This document shows positions 16,776 through 25,829 of a stretch of DNA of 64,000 bases, piece by piece. Under the pieces are notes generated by a model. It saw only the letters and a list, made by a program, of their open reading frames with translations. It was not told the origin of the DNA and ran no database searches. Numbering within the stretch: the stretch's first letter is position 1; each line of letters begins with the position of its first letter. This stretch comes from Chryseobacterium aahli. Its GTDB lineage: Bacteria; Bacteroidota; Bacteroidia; Flavobacteriales; Weeksellaceae. The stretch spans positions 372,001-436,000 of the forward strand of contig NZ_JALDNB010000001.1 in the NCBI RefSeq assembly GCF_022699665.1. Reading direction: 5' to 3'. A program made the translations under genes and the position numbers.

Positions 16776-18404
16776 CTACACTTTATTATACCTCAAATAA
16801 TAATTCTTATTAAACTCAACAGGAGTACTATTTTTTAAAGTAGTTTTCTGCCAAGATTCAGTCGGAGAAATTGTCTGTTCACCAAATCTTACAGGAAGAT
16901 TCAGATTTTTTACCACGTTGGTAAAACGGTATTTCAGTTCAGTTCCATTTTGAGAATATTCTAAAACAGGAACTTTTGTGGTTCTTAAATATTGATCAAA
17001 AACAGTCGAAAAATCAATTCCTGCTTTCTCAGAAATGTATTTTTCAATTTGCTCTGTTGTTACGGTTTGGTGATAAAAGTCTTTATTTAAACCCCTCAAA
17101 ATCTCTCTGAATTTCACATCATTATTAATCACCTGTCGGATCGTGTGAATCATACTTGCGCCTTTCGGGTACATATCGCCGCTGCCTTCATTTCTTACAC
17201 CATATTTGCCGATAATCGGAACATCATTGGCAATTTTCTTCTGAATTCCCTGAGCGTAAATTTCTGCAGACTTTTTATCCATATAATCCTCGGTAAATAA
17301 AACTTCAGAATACATGGTAAAACTTTCATGAATCCACATGTCTGCCCGATCTTTTGCCGTGATATTGTTGGCAAACCATTCATGACCGCTTTCGTGAACG
17401 ATAATATAATCCCAGTTTAATCCGACACCGGTTCCGGAAAGATCATTTCCCAGATATCCATTGACGTATTGATTTCCGTAGGCAATATTACTCTGATGCT
17501 CCATTCCTAAATAAGGCGAGTCGACAAGCTTATAGGAATCTTCATAAAAAGGGTAAGACCCGAACCAATATTCAAAGGCTTTCAACATCGGTTTTACCTG
17601 CTGGAACTGTTTTTTTGCCCGATCCAAATTATAATCAATTACCCAATAATCAAGATCCAGTTTTCCTTTTTCTCCCGCATAAGAATCTTTGAAATTGACA
17701 TATTTACCAATATTCGGAATTATAGAGTATGCATTGATTGGGGTTTTAACTTCCCAGGTGAAAATGTTTTTTCCGTTTTCTGTTTTTTTATCCTTCAATC
17801 TTCCATTACCAATTCCTACCAAATCTGAAGGCGTGATAATTTTCATCACGATGCCGTTTTCAGGCTCATCACTCCAGATATCTTTTACGGGAAGCCATAC
17901 GGAGGCACCAATCCCTTCATCTGCAACGCTCATCCACGGATTTCCTTTTTCGTCTTTGATGAAAACCCAACCACCATCCCAAGGTGCATTTTTGGCAATC
18001 GTAGGATTTCCGGAATACATGATGTCTATCGTATATTTTTCTCCCTTTTTGAAATTTTTCTTAGATGAAATGAATATAAAATCTTCATCTCTTTTAAAGC
18101 CGTCAATAGTTGGGAAATTACATTCAATTTTATCAGCCTTCATTGGTTTTTGAAGATCAATCTGAAAAATAGGATTGGTGACATCTTTAAGAATTTCAAA
18201 ACTGATTTTATTGTTTCCTCTAATACTTTTTTGTTCAAAATCAGGCTCCACAGACAGTTCATATTTTTTGACATCCCAAAAATTCCTGAATTCTGTATTT
18301 GAACCTTTTAAAGTATCCTGTTTGGTAAACTTTTTATTTTGCTCAAAAATCTGACCGAAAGCCAATCCGGAAGCCAACAAAATTGAGTAGGAGAGTTTAT
18401 TCAT
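16776..18404 (-). CDS. M1 family aminopeptidase
   Basis: A 542-aa exported peptidase (signal peptide 1-17, LAFGQ). The zinc site HESGH is at residues 337-341 with Glu360 18 residues later, in IHESFTMYSE. GMEHQ at about 300-304 stands where the GxMEN exopeptidase motif lies in the family. It is shorter than classical M1 proteins (no large C-terminal helical domain), as often seen in Bacteroidota. A -7 like box TATTTTTG lies on the minus strand at 18427-18434, 22 nt before the start. Confidence 0.92.
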   Translation of the reverse strand: MNKLSYSILLASGLAFGQIFEQNKKFTKQDTLKGSNTEFRNFWDVKKYELSVEPDFEQKSIRGNNKISFEILKDVTNPIFQIDLQKPMKADKIECNFPTIDGFKRDEDFIFISSKKNFKKGEKYTIDIMYSGNPTIAKNAPWDGGWVFIKDEKGNPWMSVADEGIGASVWLPVKDIWSDEPENGIVMKIITPSDLVGIGNGRLKDKKTENGKNIFTWEVKTPINAYSIIPNIGKYVNFKDSYAGEKGKLDLDYWVIDYNLDRAKKQFQQVKPMLKAFEYWFGSYPFYEDSYKLVDSPYLGMEHQSNIAYGNQYVNGYLGNDLSGTGVGLNWDYIIVHESGHEWFANNITAKDRADMWIHESFTMYSEVLFTEDYMDKKSAEIYAQGIQKKIANDVPIIGKYGVRNEGSGDMYPKGASMIHTIRQVINNDVKFREILRGLNKDFYHQTVTTEQIEKYISEKAGIDFSTVFDQYLRTTKVPVLEYSQNGTELKYRFTNVVKNLNLPVRFGEQTISPTESWQKTTLKNSTPVEFNKNYYLRYNKV

Positions 18405-18426
18405 AAGTTGTGAAGTTTGATGTCTT

Positions 18427-18434
18427 CAAAAATA
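18427..18434 (-). promoter_or_regulatory. Putative -7 box TATTTTTG of the M1 gene
   Basis: Minus-strand TATTTTTG fits TAnnTTTG and lies 22 nt upstream of the ATG. The -33 element is not clear. Confidence 0.4.
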
Positions 18435-18547
18435 TAAAATTTAAAATCAATTGAATAAAAAAGTATAAAAAAATGCAGAAAGTAAATTATTTTAATGAAT
18501 ACTTTCAATTTTTAAGCTAAAAAATGATTATTTTAAGTTTAGAGTCT

Positions 18548-19102
18548 CTAATTTTTATTTAAAAGAGGTAACGGCTTTTCACTTTTACCCTCTGTCTTCA
18601 ACAAAGTGCCATTTTGTGTTCTTCCATTAACAATATAATTTCCATCAGCAAATCTGCAGTCGTGGCTTCCCACGTAACCGAACATTCCGTAATGCAAGTA
18701 AGCATAATGATGAAACCCCGATATGGTAAAGTAAATCTTATTTTTAGTTTCTACGATAATATTGTCGGACTTTTTAAAATTCTCAAATGGGATGTTAGTA
18801 CTTAAATAATTGTCGGGTTCTGAAACCTCATATTTGATAAGTGTATCTTTGATGATTTTGTTATTTTGAATTAAGTAAAACTTTAATTCAGTAATCTCAC
18901 TTTCTTGAAACTTTCCCAGCATGATGGCTGGTTTTTCTGTAATTGTTGTGATAGTATCACATTCTTTCGAGTATTTGATTCCGTCTTCTTCCGCTCTTTC
19001 GTGACTGGTTTCCATCGACCACCAAAACCATCCCACGACCATCCCGATAATCAATATCAATACTGCTAAAGCAATTAAACAACCTCTTAAATATTTATTC
19101 AT
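18548..19102 (-). CDS. Hypothetical membrane-anchored protein
   Basis: A 184-aa protein I do not recognise. One hydrophobic segment at residues 8-28 (CLIALAVLILIIGMVVGWFW) is a signal anchor or uncleaved signal; the rest, with many beta-prone stretches, would be outside the cytoplasm. A late Cys (HDCRF) is present. It stands alone between the M1 gene and tatC with no close operon partners. Confidence 0.65.
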   Translation of the reverse strand: MNKYLRGCLIALAVLILIIGMVVGWFWWSMETSHERAEEDGIKYSKECDTITTITEKPAIMLGKFQESEITELKFYLIQNNKIIKDTLIKYEVSEPDNYLSTNIPFENFKKSDNIIVETKNKIYFTISGFHHYAYLHYGMFGYVGSHDCRFADGNYIVNGRTQNGTLLKTEGKSEKPLPLLNKN

Positions 19103-19213
19103 TTTGAAAACATGATATGATGAGCTTTAAATTTAAGTATTTCTAAAATACATATTCGCAAACGATAAATTAAAAGTTTCTGAAAGTAAATTTCATTTGA
19201 TCCTGAAAACAAA

Positions 19214-19244
19214 GCGGCGGAAAAATCAAAGATTTTTCCGCCGC
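19214..19244 (-). terminator. Terminator downstream of tatC
   Basis: GCGGCGGAAAAATC / GATTTTTCCGCCGC, a 14-bp perfect stem with AAA loop. The T-rich tail is on the minus strand (TTTGTTTTC), fitting termination after tatC. It is strikingly GC-rich for this region. Confidence 0.75.
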
Positions 19245-19284
19245 CCCCTATATTATTAATTTCAGCTTTAGCCTCAACCTATTT

Positions 19285-20106
19285 CTAAACTACAGGCAAT
19301 TTCGCTTCTCTCTTCTGCACTTTTCTATACGTATAAGCACACATTAAAATACTGAATTCATACAAGAACAGCAATGGCAAAGCCGCCATCATCATACTCA
19401 AAACATCTGCCGGAGTAATAATTGCAGCAACAACCATAATCAGAACAATCGCATGCCTGCGGTATTTTTTCATGAAAGCTGGGTTCAGAATTCCGATTGT
19501 CGTTAAAAAGTAAATTAAAACAGGGAAAAGAAATACAACGCCCATTCCCAAAACAACTTGCAAAAACAAAGTAGTGTAATCACTCAAATCGTAAAGCGGA
19601 ATTATAATGTCAGAAATTTTAAAAATAACTCCGAAATTAACCGCAAAAGGTAATATTAAAAAGTACCCGCACAAAACGCCCATCATGAAAAGAATCCAGA
19701 CAGAATTGATTATGAATATTGAGTTTTTTCTTTCGTTAGGATGCAATGCCGGACTGATAAATCGCCACAATTCCCAGACAATATAAGGGAAGCCAATCAC
19801 CAAACCTCCAAAAATAGAAACGGCCATCATCACATTAAACTGCTGATATAATCTCTGCACACGTACAGGAAATTCTTTAGGTAAAGTAATGCTGTCTTCA
19901 CCCAAAACCATTCTTGAAAAATGATTGACAATTTTAAAAGTAGGGAAATCATTTCTGGTCGGCCCGAAAAAAACGTGATCCATAATCCAATTGATATTAA
20001 AACCAACTACAAAAGCGGCAATAATAATAGCGATAATTGAACGGATAAGGTGACCTCTCAGTTCACCAATATGTCCGAAAAAGGACATGTCTTTACCTTC
20101 ACTCAC
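19285..20106 (-). CDS. tatC: Sec-independent protein translocase subunit TatC
   Basis: A 273-aa protein with six predicted membrane spans. The N-terminal FFGHIGELRGHLIRS matches the conserved TatC start that contacts the twin-arginine signal, and an FISPALHPNERK loop follows the second span. TatC with TatA/B exports folded, often cofactor-containing proteins. No tatA gene is seen within the window. It is 142 nt downstream of kdsD on the same strand. Confidence 0.95.
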   Translation of the reverse strand: MSEGKDMSFFGHIGELRGHLIRSIIAIIIAAFVVGFNINWIMDHVFFGPTRNDFPTFKIVNHFSRMVLGEDSITLPKEFPVRVQRLYQQFNVMMAVSIFGGLVIGFPYIVWELWRFISPALHPNERKNSIFIINSVWILFMMGVLCGYFLILPFAVNFGVIFKISDIIIPLYDLSDYTTLFLQVVLGMGVVFLFPVLIYFLTTIGILNPAFMKKYRRHAIVLIMVVAAIITPADVLSMMMAALPLLFLYEFSILMCAYTYRKVQKREAKLPVV

Positions 20107-20248
20107 AGAATTTTTTTTAATGTTTTCAAATTTATGAAAAAAAGCGGGGAGTTGGATGATGGAAATTTGAGATTCATTGTTTTAATCAATGTTTTGTAAT
20201 TTTTTACTTAAATTAAATCTCAAACTTAACCTCAATCTTAGCCCTTTC

Positions 20249-21208
20249 CTAATTAATTCCCTCGTCTAATAGCTTATGAATATCAATAATACCGAAATAC
20301 TGACCGTTGTATGTAACAATCAGCTGACCGATATTGTTGTCTTTTAAAATTTTCATGGCTTCTTTTGCCAAAGCATCTTTTTCAATACTTTTAGGATTTC
20401 CGGACATGATATCTTTGGCCAAAACTTTTGAAATGTCGTCGCCATTCAATAACATTCTTCGCAAATCTCCATCTGTAATCACACCGAGAATTTTTTCTTC
20501 ATTAGTCACAACCGTAATCCCATGACTTGATGCGCTGATTGAAATAATCACATCTCTGATTGAAGATTCTTCGGTAACCTGAGGTTTTTGCGATGAAACA
20601 AACTGCTCAACTCTCGCAGTAAGATTTTTACCCAAACTTCCACCCGGATGAAATTTTGCGAAATCATTTTCTCTAAAATCATTTAATTCCATCAAAGAAA
20701 TCGCCAAAGCATCTCCCAGAGCCATCTGCAGAGTAGTTGAACTTGTTGGAGCCAATTTATTCGGACAAGCTTCCAAGTCAACATGAGTATCCAGAATTAC
20801 ATCAGAATATTCAGCAAGTTTACTTTTTCTGTTTCCCGTCATTCCTATCAATGCAGAAGAGTAGTCTTTAAGATAAGCAACCAGATTAATGATTTCTGGC
20901 GAGTTACCAGAATTTGAAATACACAAAACAACATCCTGCTTCTGAATCACTCCCAAATCACCGTGAATGGCTTCTGAAGCGTGCAAAAACTGCGAAGGAG
21001 TTCCTGTAGAATTTAACGTAGCAACAATTTTATTTCCAACGTGAGCAGATTTTCCGATTCCTACGACAATTAATTTTCCTTGTGCAGAGTGAATGATTTT
21101 CACGGCCTTTACAAACTCTTCATCGATTCTGTTTTTTAATTTTTCTAATTCAGCAATTTCTATAGCTAACGTGCTCTTAGCGATTGAAATAATATTTGAT
21201 GTATCCAT
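20249..21208 (-). CDS. kdsD: D-arabinose 5-phosphate isomerase, KpsF/GutQ family
   Basis: A 319-aa protein with an N-terminal SIS sugar-isomerase domain (about residues 30-180; GIGKSAHVGNKIVATLNSTG and ISNSGNSPEI are typical) and two C-terminal CBS domains (about 205-319; GVITDGDLRR is visible). The enzyme converts ribulose 5-phosphate to arabinose 5-phosphate, the precursor of Kdo in lipopolysaccharide. Length and domain order are normal. Confidence 0.93.
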   Translation of the reverse strand: MDTSNIISIAKSTLAIEIAELEKLKNRIDEEFVKAVKIIHSAQGKLIVVGIGKSAHVGNKIVATLNSTGTPSQFLHASEAIHGDLGVIQKQDVVLCISNSGNSPEIINLVAYLKDYSSALIGMTGNRKSKLAEYSDVILDTHVDLEACPNKLAPTSSTTLQMALGDALAISLMELNDFRENDFAKFHPGGSLGKNLTARVEQFVSSQKPQVTEESSIRDVIISISASSHGITVVTNEEKILGVITDGDLRRMLLNGDDISKVLAKDIMSGNPKSIEKDALAKEAMKILKDNNIGQLIVTYNGQYFGIIDIHKLLDEGIN

Positions 21209-21325
21209 TTTCCGGTATGATTTGTATCTAAAATAGGCTAAAGTAAAACCGTATCATTTAAGAATATTTAACGCTGGTTTTATTTTTAATAAATCTCTTT
21301 ACTTTTATTTTCAGTAAAAATGTTA

Positions 21326-21333
21326 TAACTTTG
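21326..21333 (+). promoter_or_regulatory. Putative -7 box TAACTTTG of recQ
   Basis: TAACTTTG lies 33 nt before the recQ ATG and fits TAnnTTTG; only TTTT, without G, is found at the -33 position. Confidence 0.45.
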
Positions 21334-21365
21334 GGTTAGATGCAAATTTAGCAATACAAAATTAG

Positions 21366-23570
21366 ATGAGCGCAAAAAAAGCCAATTTATCAGGCGAGTT
21401 AAAGAAATACTTCGGGTTTTCTACTTTCAAAGGTCAGCAGGAACTTATTATTGAGGAGCTGTTGCAAGGCAAAGACATTTTTGTCTTGATGCCTACAGGA
21501 GGTGGTAAATCTTTGTGTTATCAACTTCCCGCCCTTATTTCAGAAGGAACTGCGATTGTGGTTTCACCATTGATTGCTTTAATGAAAAATCAGGTGGATG
21601 CCGTCAACGGTCTTTCATCTGAAAATGGAGTAGCCCATGTTCTTAATTCTTCTCTTAACAAAACTCAGACCAAACAGGTTTTTGACGATATAAAAAGCGG
21701 GAAAACCAAACTATTATATGTAGCTCCGGAATCTTTAATCAAAGAAGATTATCTGGAATTTTTCAGAGATGTAAAGATATCATTTGTTGCGATTGACGAA
21801 GCGCACTGTATTTCAGAATGGGGACACGATTTCAGACCCGAATACAGAAACTTAAAATCGATCATCGATAAGATTGCAGATGTACCGGTTATTGCACTTA
21901 CTGCAACGGCAACGCCTAAGGTTCAGGATGATATCCAGAAAACTTTGGGCATGACGGATGCTTTGGTTTTTAAAGAAAGTTTTAATAGAGCTAATTTATA
22001 TTACGAAGTTCGCCCAAAAGTGAATGTTGATAAAGAAATTGTAAAATTTATCAATAAACATAAGGGTAAATCAGGGATTGTTTACTGTCTGAGCCGAAGA
22101 AAAGTAGAGGAATTTGCTCAGCTTTTGCAGGTTAATGGTGTCAATGCACTTCCTTATCACGCTGGTTTAGACCAAAAAGTAAGAGTGACCAATCAGGATA
22201 AATTCCTGATGGAAGAAGCAGACGTTATCGTTGCAACCATTGCATTTGGGATGGGGATTGATAAGCCGGATGTTCGTTTCGTGATTCACTATGATTTCCC
22301 GAAATCTCTGGAAAGTTACTATCAGGAAACAGGTCGTGCAGGTCGTGACGGAGGAGAAGGACATTGTCTTGCATTCTATGACCCAAAAGACATTGAAAAA
22401 TTAGAAAAATTCTTAGCTCAAAAGCCAGTATCTGAAAGAGAGATCGGATTACAGCTTTTAAACGAAGTGGTAGGTTACGCCGAAACTTCCATGAGCAGAA
22501 GACAATATATATTATATTATTTTGGTGAAATTTTCGACCCTGTGACGGGAGCCGGAGCCAAGATGTGTGACAATGCATCAAATCCACCCAAGCTGAAAGA
22601 TGCCACCAAAGATTTAGAAAAAGTTTTAGAATTAATTGATACGACTAAAGAAAAATTTAAGTCAAAAGATTTGATTTCTGCAATTGTCGGCAAAGAAAAT
22701 GCCGTTACAAAGTCTTATAAACTCGAACAAACTTCGTTTTTTGGCTTCGGAAAAGATGAAAAAGATAATTATTGGAAAACAATTTTAAGACAGGCAACAG
22801 TACAGAATTTTTTATTGAAAGATATTGAAACGTACGGTGTTTTAAAAATCTCACCTAAAGGTCATGAAGTTATTAACGGAAAATTCAAAGAATCTTTCCT
22901 AATTGCCGAAGATCGTGAGTTTGATTTGTCACAAACCAAGGCAGACAGCGATCAGGTGCAGATGCAGGCGAATGGAAGTCTTGACCAGAATTTGTTTGGC
23001 CTATTAAAAGAATTAAGAAAGAAAGTTGCCAAAAAACATGGAATTCCTCCTTATACGGTTTTCATGGATCCGAGTTTGGAAGATATGACCGTTCAATACC
23101 CAATCACCCTTGAAGAAATTGCAAAAGTGTATGGTGTCGGAGAAGGAAAAGCAAAAAAATATGGTAAAGAATTCGCTGATTTCATCTCTAAATATGTTGA
23201 GGACAATAATATAGAGCGTACTCAGGATATGGTCTTGAAAAATGTGGCGAATAAATCAAGTCACAAGGTTTTCATCATTCAAAGTACAGATAAAAAGATT
23301 GACCTTGAAGACATTGCAAGAGCAAAAAATCTCTCAATGAATGATTTGTTGAAAGAAATGGAACGTATTGTTTATCAAGGGACAAAGCTGAATATCGATT
23401 ATTACATTGAAGAGAATTTTGATGAAGATATGGTAGATGAGTTTATGGAATTTATGACGGAGTCTGAAAGCGACAGCATGAAAGTGCTGCTGGATGAGTT
23501 TGGTGATGAACTTTCTGATGAAGAAGTGAGAATGCTCAGAATTAAATTCATTAGCGACGTTGCAAATTAA
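21366..23570 (+). CDS. recQ: ATP-dependent DNA helicase RecQ
   Basis: A 734-aa helicase for recombination and repair. Walker A is TGGGKS around residues 44-49, DEAH at 144-147, and the helicase C-terminal [10 protein letters not shown] motif VI is present. A RecQ-C-terminal winged helix and an HRDC domain ([13 protein letters not shown] region) follow. The zinc-binding subdomain is degenerate: where most RecQ proteins have four Cys, here [13 protein letters not shown] and [11 protein letters not shown] keep only one. A C-terminal extension of about 90 residues is acidic. The next gene begins 18 nt downstream. Confidence 0.95.
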   Translation: MSAKKANLSGELKKYFGFSTFKGQQELIIEELLQGKDIFVLMPTGGGKSLCYQLPALISEGTAIVVSPLIALMKNQVDAVNGLSSENGVAHVLNSSLNKTQTKQVFDDIKSGKTKLLYVAPESLIKEDYLEFFRDVKISFVAIDEAHCISEWGHDFRPEYRNLKSIIDKIADVPVIALTATATPKVQDDIQKTLGMTDALVFKESFNRANLYYEVRPKVNVDKEIVKFINKHKGKSGIVYCLSRRKVEEFAQLLQVNGVNALPYHAGLDQKVRVTNQDKFLMEEADVIVATIAFGMGIDKPDVRFVIHYDFPKSLESYYQETGRAGRDGGEGHCLAFYDPKDIEKLEKFLAQKPVSEREIGLQLLNEVVGYAETSMSRRQYILYYFGEIFDPVTGAGAKMCDNASNPPKLKDATKDLEKVLELIDTTKEKFKSKDLISAIVGKENAVTKSYKLEQTSFFGFGKDEKDNYWKTILRQATVQNFLLKDIETYGVLKISPKGHEVINGKFKESFLIAEDREFDLSQTKADSDQVQMQANGSLDQNLFGLLKELRKKVAKKHGIPPYTVFMDPSLEDMTVQYPITLEEIAKVYGVGEGKAKKYGKEFADFISKYVEDNNIERTQDMVLKNVANKSSHKVFIIQSTDKKIDLEDIARAKNLSMNDLLKEMERIVYQGTKLNIDYYIEENFDEDMVDEFMEFMTESESDSMKVLLDEFGDELSDEEVRMLRIKFISDVAN

Positions 23571-23588
23571 TTTTTTAGATAAAATTAA

Positions 23589-23837
23589 ATGGAAAATCCA
23601 ATTATAGAAGCAAAAAAAGAGCTCATTCAGTGGATAAAAGAAATGGATGAGTTGGAAGACATTGCAGAACTGCTAGAAATCAAAAACAGAATGATTTCAA
23701 ATGGAGTAGTTGCAGAAGCTCAAGCTGAATATGTTGCGAAAGATGATTTTGATGAAAAATTTGCTATGGGAATTTCCGGCGAAGAATTAATGAAAAGAGT
23801 GTACGCGCATATCGAATCATTGCCTTGGAAAAAATAA
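23589..23837 (+). CDS. Putative antitoxin of a type II toxin-antitoxin pair
   Basis: An 82-aa acidic protein. An N-terminal helical region (IIEAKKELIQWIKEMDELED) is followed by a C-terminal GISGEELMKRVYAHIESLPWKK segment, a layout seen in small antitoxins coded before ParE/RelE-like toxins in Bacteroidota. Its stop overlaps the start of the next gene by 13 nt, typical for such pairs. The annotation rests on context and overall look; no DNA-binding fold was confirmed. Confidence 0.6.
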   Translation: MENPIIEAKKELIQWIKEMDELEDIAELLEIKNRMISNGVVAEAQAEYVAKDDFDEKFAMGISGEELMKRVYAHIESLPWKK

Positions 23838-24148
23838 TTATTTTTTCGAGTGATGTTGAATTCTATCTTGCAAAATTGATAGATACTTTATACGAGCAAA
23901 ATTATTTTGGATTTAAAGAAGATGCAAAATTATATGTTCAGGAAATCATTCTTTTTGTAATGAATAATGATTTTAAATTCAATATTACAAAAACGCCTAA
24001 GAAACTCGAAAAATTTGGAAGAAAATTCTTAAAATATAAAGCTAACAACCAAACGACGTGGTACATATTTTTCGATGAGAGAGACCATCAGTTTTTAATT
24101 AATCATATGATGAACAATCATTCTCATGAGTTTCCTGAATTAATGTAA
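23825..24148 (+). CDS. Putative RelE/ParE-family toxin (TTG start)
   Basis: A 107-aa basic protein. The C-terminal half, FGRKFLKYKANNQTTWYIFFDE followed in sequence by HQFLINHMMNNH, resembles the ParE/RelE fold, in which small toxins hit gyrase or ribosome-bound mRNA. No ATG exists in a suitable place: the only start near the N-terminus is TTG at 23825, inside the end of the upstream gene, which would make it strongly dependent on translational coupling. The target is not predictable from sequence. Confidence 0.6.
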   Translation: MEKIIIFSSDVEFYLAKLIDTLYEQNYFGFKEDAKLYVQEIILFVMNNDFKFNITKTPKKLEKFGRKFLKYKANNQTTWYIFFDERDHQFLINHMMNNHSHEFPELM

Positions 24149-24223
24149 AAAAATGCTATTAAGTTAGCTTTTGACGAGAAAAAATACTTTTAAACTTAAA
24201 GGTTTTTTCAAACCAACTATCCA

Positions 24224-25309
24224 ATGAACAAGAAAATTTCTGTCATATTTATTCTGCCGGATCTCGAAACCGGAGGCGCAGAAAGAATCGTTACCACCAT
24301 TGCAAATCATCTCTCCCGGGATCGTTTTGAACCTAAGATTTTGCTTCTTCGCAAACAAGGTGGTTATCTTGATTTTCTTAAAAAAGATGTTGAAATTATC
24401 GATATCGATACAGAAAGAATCAGACATTCATTAAAGCCTATTTTAAAAGAAATTTACCGCAGAAAACCAGATATTGTGTTTTCGGGATTTGGTGAAGTGA
24501 ATGCGTATTTATCTTTGTTTATTAAACTTTTTCCGAAAGTCAAATTCATTGCCAGAGAAACCAATGTTGTTTCGCAGCATGTAACAAAAAAAGAGATTAA
24601 ATTTTTCTATAATTTTTACAATAATTATCAGCAGATTATCGCACAAAGTGATGATATGATGAATGATTTGATTGATAATTTTAAAGTCAACCGTTCAAAA
24701 ATTATTAAAATTAATAATCCTGTCGACTTCGATTTTATTGATGAAAAATTGAAGGTTTCCCGTAAGCCTGAGAGTTTTAAATATAATTATAAAAACGTTG
24801 TAGCAATCGGTAATTTATCTGCCAGAAAAGGTTTTGATAATTTACTGAAAGTTTTTTCAAGGTTAAAAAACGAAAAAATTATTCTGCATATTTTAGGTGA
24901 TGGAAAAGATCGTGAAATTCTTCATCAGATGAAAGATTTTTTAGGCTTAAAAAACGTTGTTTTCCATGGAAGACAAGAGAATCCGTATGAATTTTTGAAA
25001 TATGCCGATCTTTTTATTCTTTCATCACGATACGAAGGATTTCCTAATGTTTTATTAGAGGCCGGCGCTTGTGGAACATATTCTTTAGCCAATAATTGCC
25101 CTGGCGGAATTAATGAAATCATTCAGCATAACACCAATGGCGAAATTTCTGATATTGAAAATCATGAAAACTTTTCACAAAAAATTATGCAGATTTTACA
25201 TCAGTCGTATGATCAAGATGCCATTAAGAATTCTATAAAATCTAGATTCTCTAAGGAGATTATTTTAGATAATTACGAAAAGGTTTTGCTGGATTTGATG
25301 AAGAGATAA
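24224..25309 (+). CDS. Glycosyltransferase family 4 protein
   Basis: A 361-aa GT-B fold enzyme. The N-terminal domain starts VIFILPDLETGGAERIV, typical for GT4. The C-terminal domain has IGNLSARKGFDNLLKVF and the nucleotide-sugar site SSRYEGFPNVLLEAGACG. It is expected to transfer a sugar from an NDP-sugar to a polysaccharide, lipopolysaccharide or lipid carrier on the cytoplasmic face of the membrane. No other polysaccharide genes surround it, so the product cannot be named. Confidence 0.9.
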   Translation: MNKKISVIFILPDLETGGAERIVTTIANHLSRDRFEPKILLLRKQGGYLDFLKKDVEIIDIDTERIRHSLKPILKEIYRRKPDIVFSGFGEVNAYLSLFIKLFPKVKFIARETNVVSQHVTKKEIKFFYNFYNNYQQIIAQSDDMMNDLIDNFKVNRSKIIKINNPVDFDFIDEKLKVSRKPESFKYNYKNVVAIGNLSARKGFDNLLKVFSRLKNEKIILHILGDGKDREILHQMKDFLGLKNVVFHGRQENPYEFLKYADLFILSSRYEGFPNVLLEAGACGTYSLANNCPGGINEIIQHNTNGEISDIENHENFSQKIMQILHQSYDQDAIKNSIKSRFSKEIILDNYEKVLLDLMKR

Positions 25310-25326
25310 TAATCTGTATATTTCCT

Positions 25327-25334
25327 TAAATTTG
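25327..25334 (+). promoter_or_regulatory. Putative -7 box TAAATTTG
   Basis: Fits TAnnTTTG, 35 nt upstream of the conserved hypothetical gene; no TTG at the standard distance. Confidence 0.4.
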
Positions 25335-25369
25335 CATTTCAATTTTTTTATAAAACCAATATTTCATTC

Positions 25370-25720
25370 ATGAAAAAACTTCCGAAATTGGGTTGTGCTT
25401 GCGAAAAACACGACCTGATTGAATCTGAATTCAGAACATCAATAGTGGGTGCAGATCTTACCAATGGCAGAGATGCAGAAGTAAATGTCATTCAATGCAG
25501 ACTTTGTCAGAGAATATGGATTAAGTATGCTGTTGAATTTCCTAATTCACCTGAATCTGCACGTTGGTACAAAGGAATTATTGCAAAAAAAGAGGTTGCA
25601 GGAATGAAGCCGGAAGATGCTGTTGAGCATTTGGAAAATCTTGAATGGTACATTTGCGGAGGTGAATTTTTTGGAAATAAAGAAGTTTTTGGGCTTGGAA
25701 AACTTAATTTAGATTTGTGA
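25370..25720 (+). CDS. Conserved hypothetical protein with paired cysteines
   Basis: A 116-aa protein I do not recognise by function. It has Cys9, Cys11 and His14 near the N-terminus and Cys43-x2-Cys46 (CRLCQRIW), spaced like a zinc ribbon, and a fifth Cys at 96. No signal peptide or membrane span, so probably cytoplasmic. A TAAATTTG -7 like box at 25327-25334 lies 35 nt before the ATG. It sits alone between the glycosyltransferase and lpd. Confidence 0.75.
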   Translation: MKKLPKLGCACEKHDLIESEFRTSIVGADLTNGRDAEVNVIQCRLCQRIWIKYAVEFPNSPESARWYKGIIAKKEVAGMKPEDAVEHLENLEWYICGGEFFGNKEVFGLGKLNLDL

Positions 25721-25759
25721 TATCTCTAAATTTATACTTTAAACTTGATAAAACTCACT

Positions 25760-25789
25760 TTGCTCCTTGTAAATTAATCAGTAAATTTG
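25760..25789 (+). promoter_or_regulatory. Promoter of lpd
   Basis: TTG at 25760-25762 (within TTTG), 19 nt, TAAATTTG at 25782-25789: a full Bacteroidota promoter, 40 nt before the lpd start. Confidence 0.8.
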
Positions 25790-25829
25790 TAATCATTAAG
25801 AATAGCTAATAATAAATTATAAAAATAAA

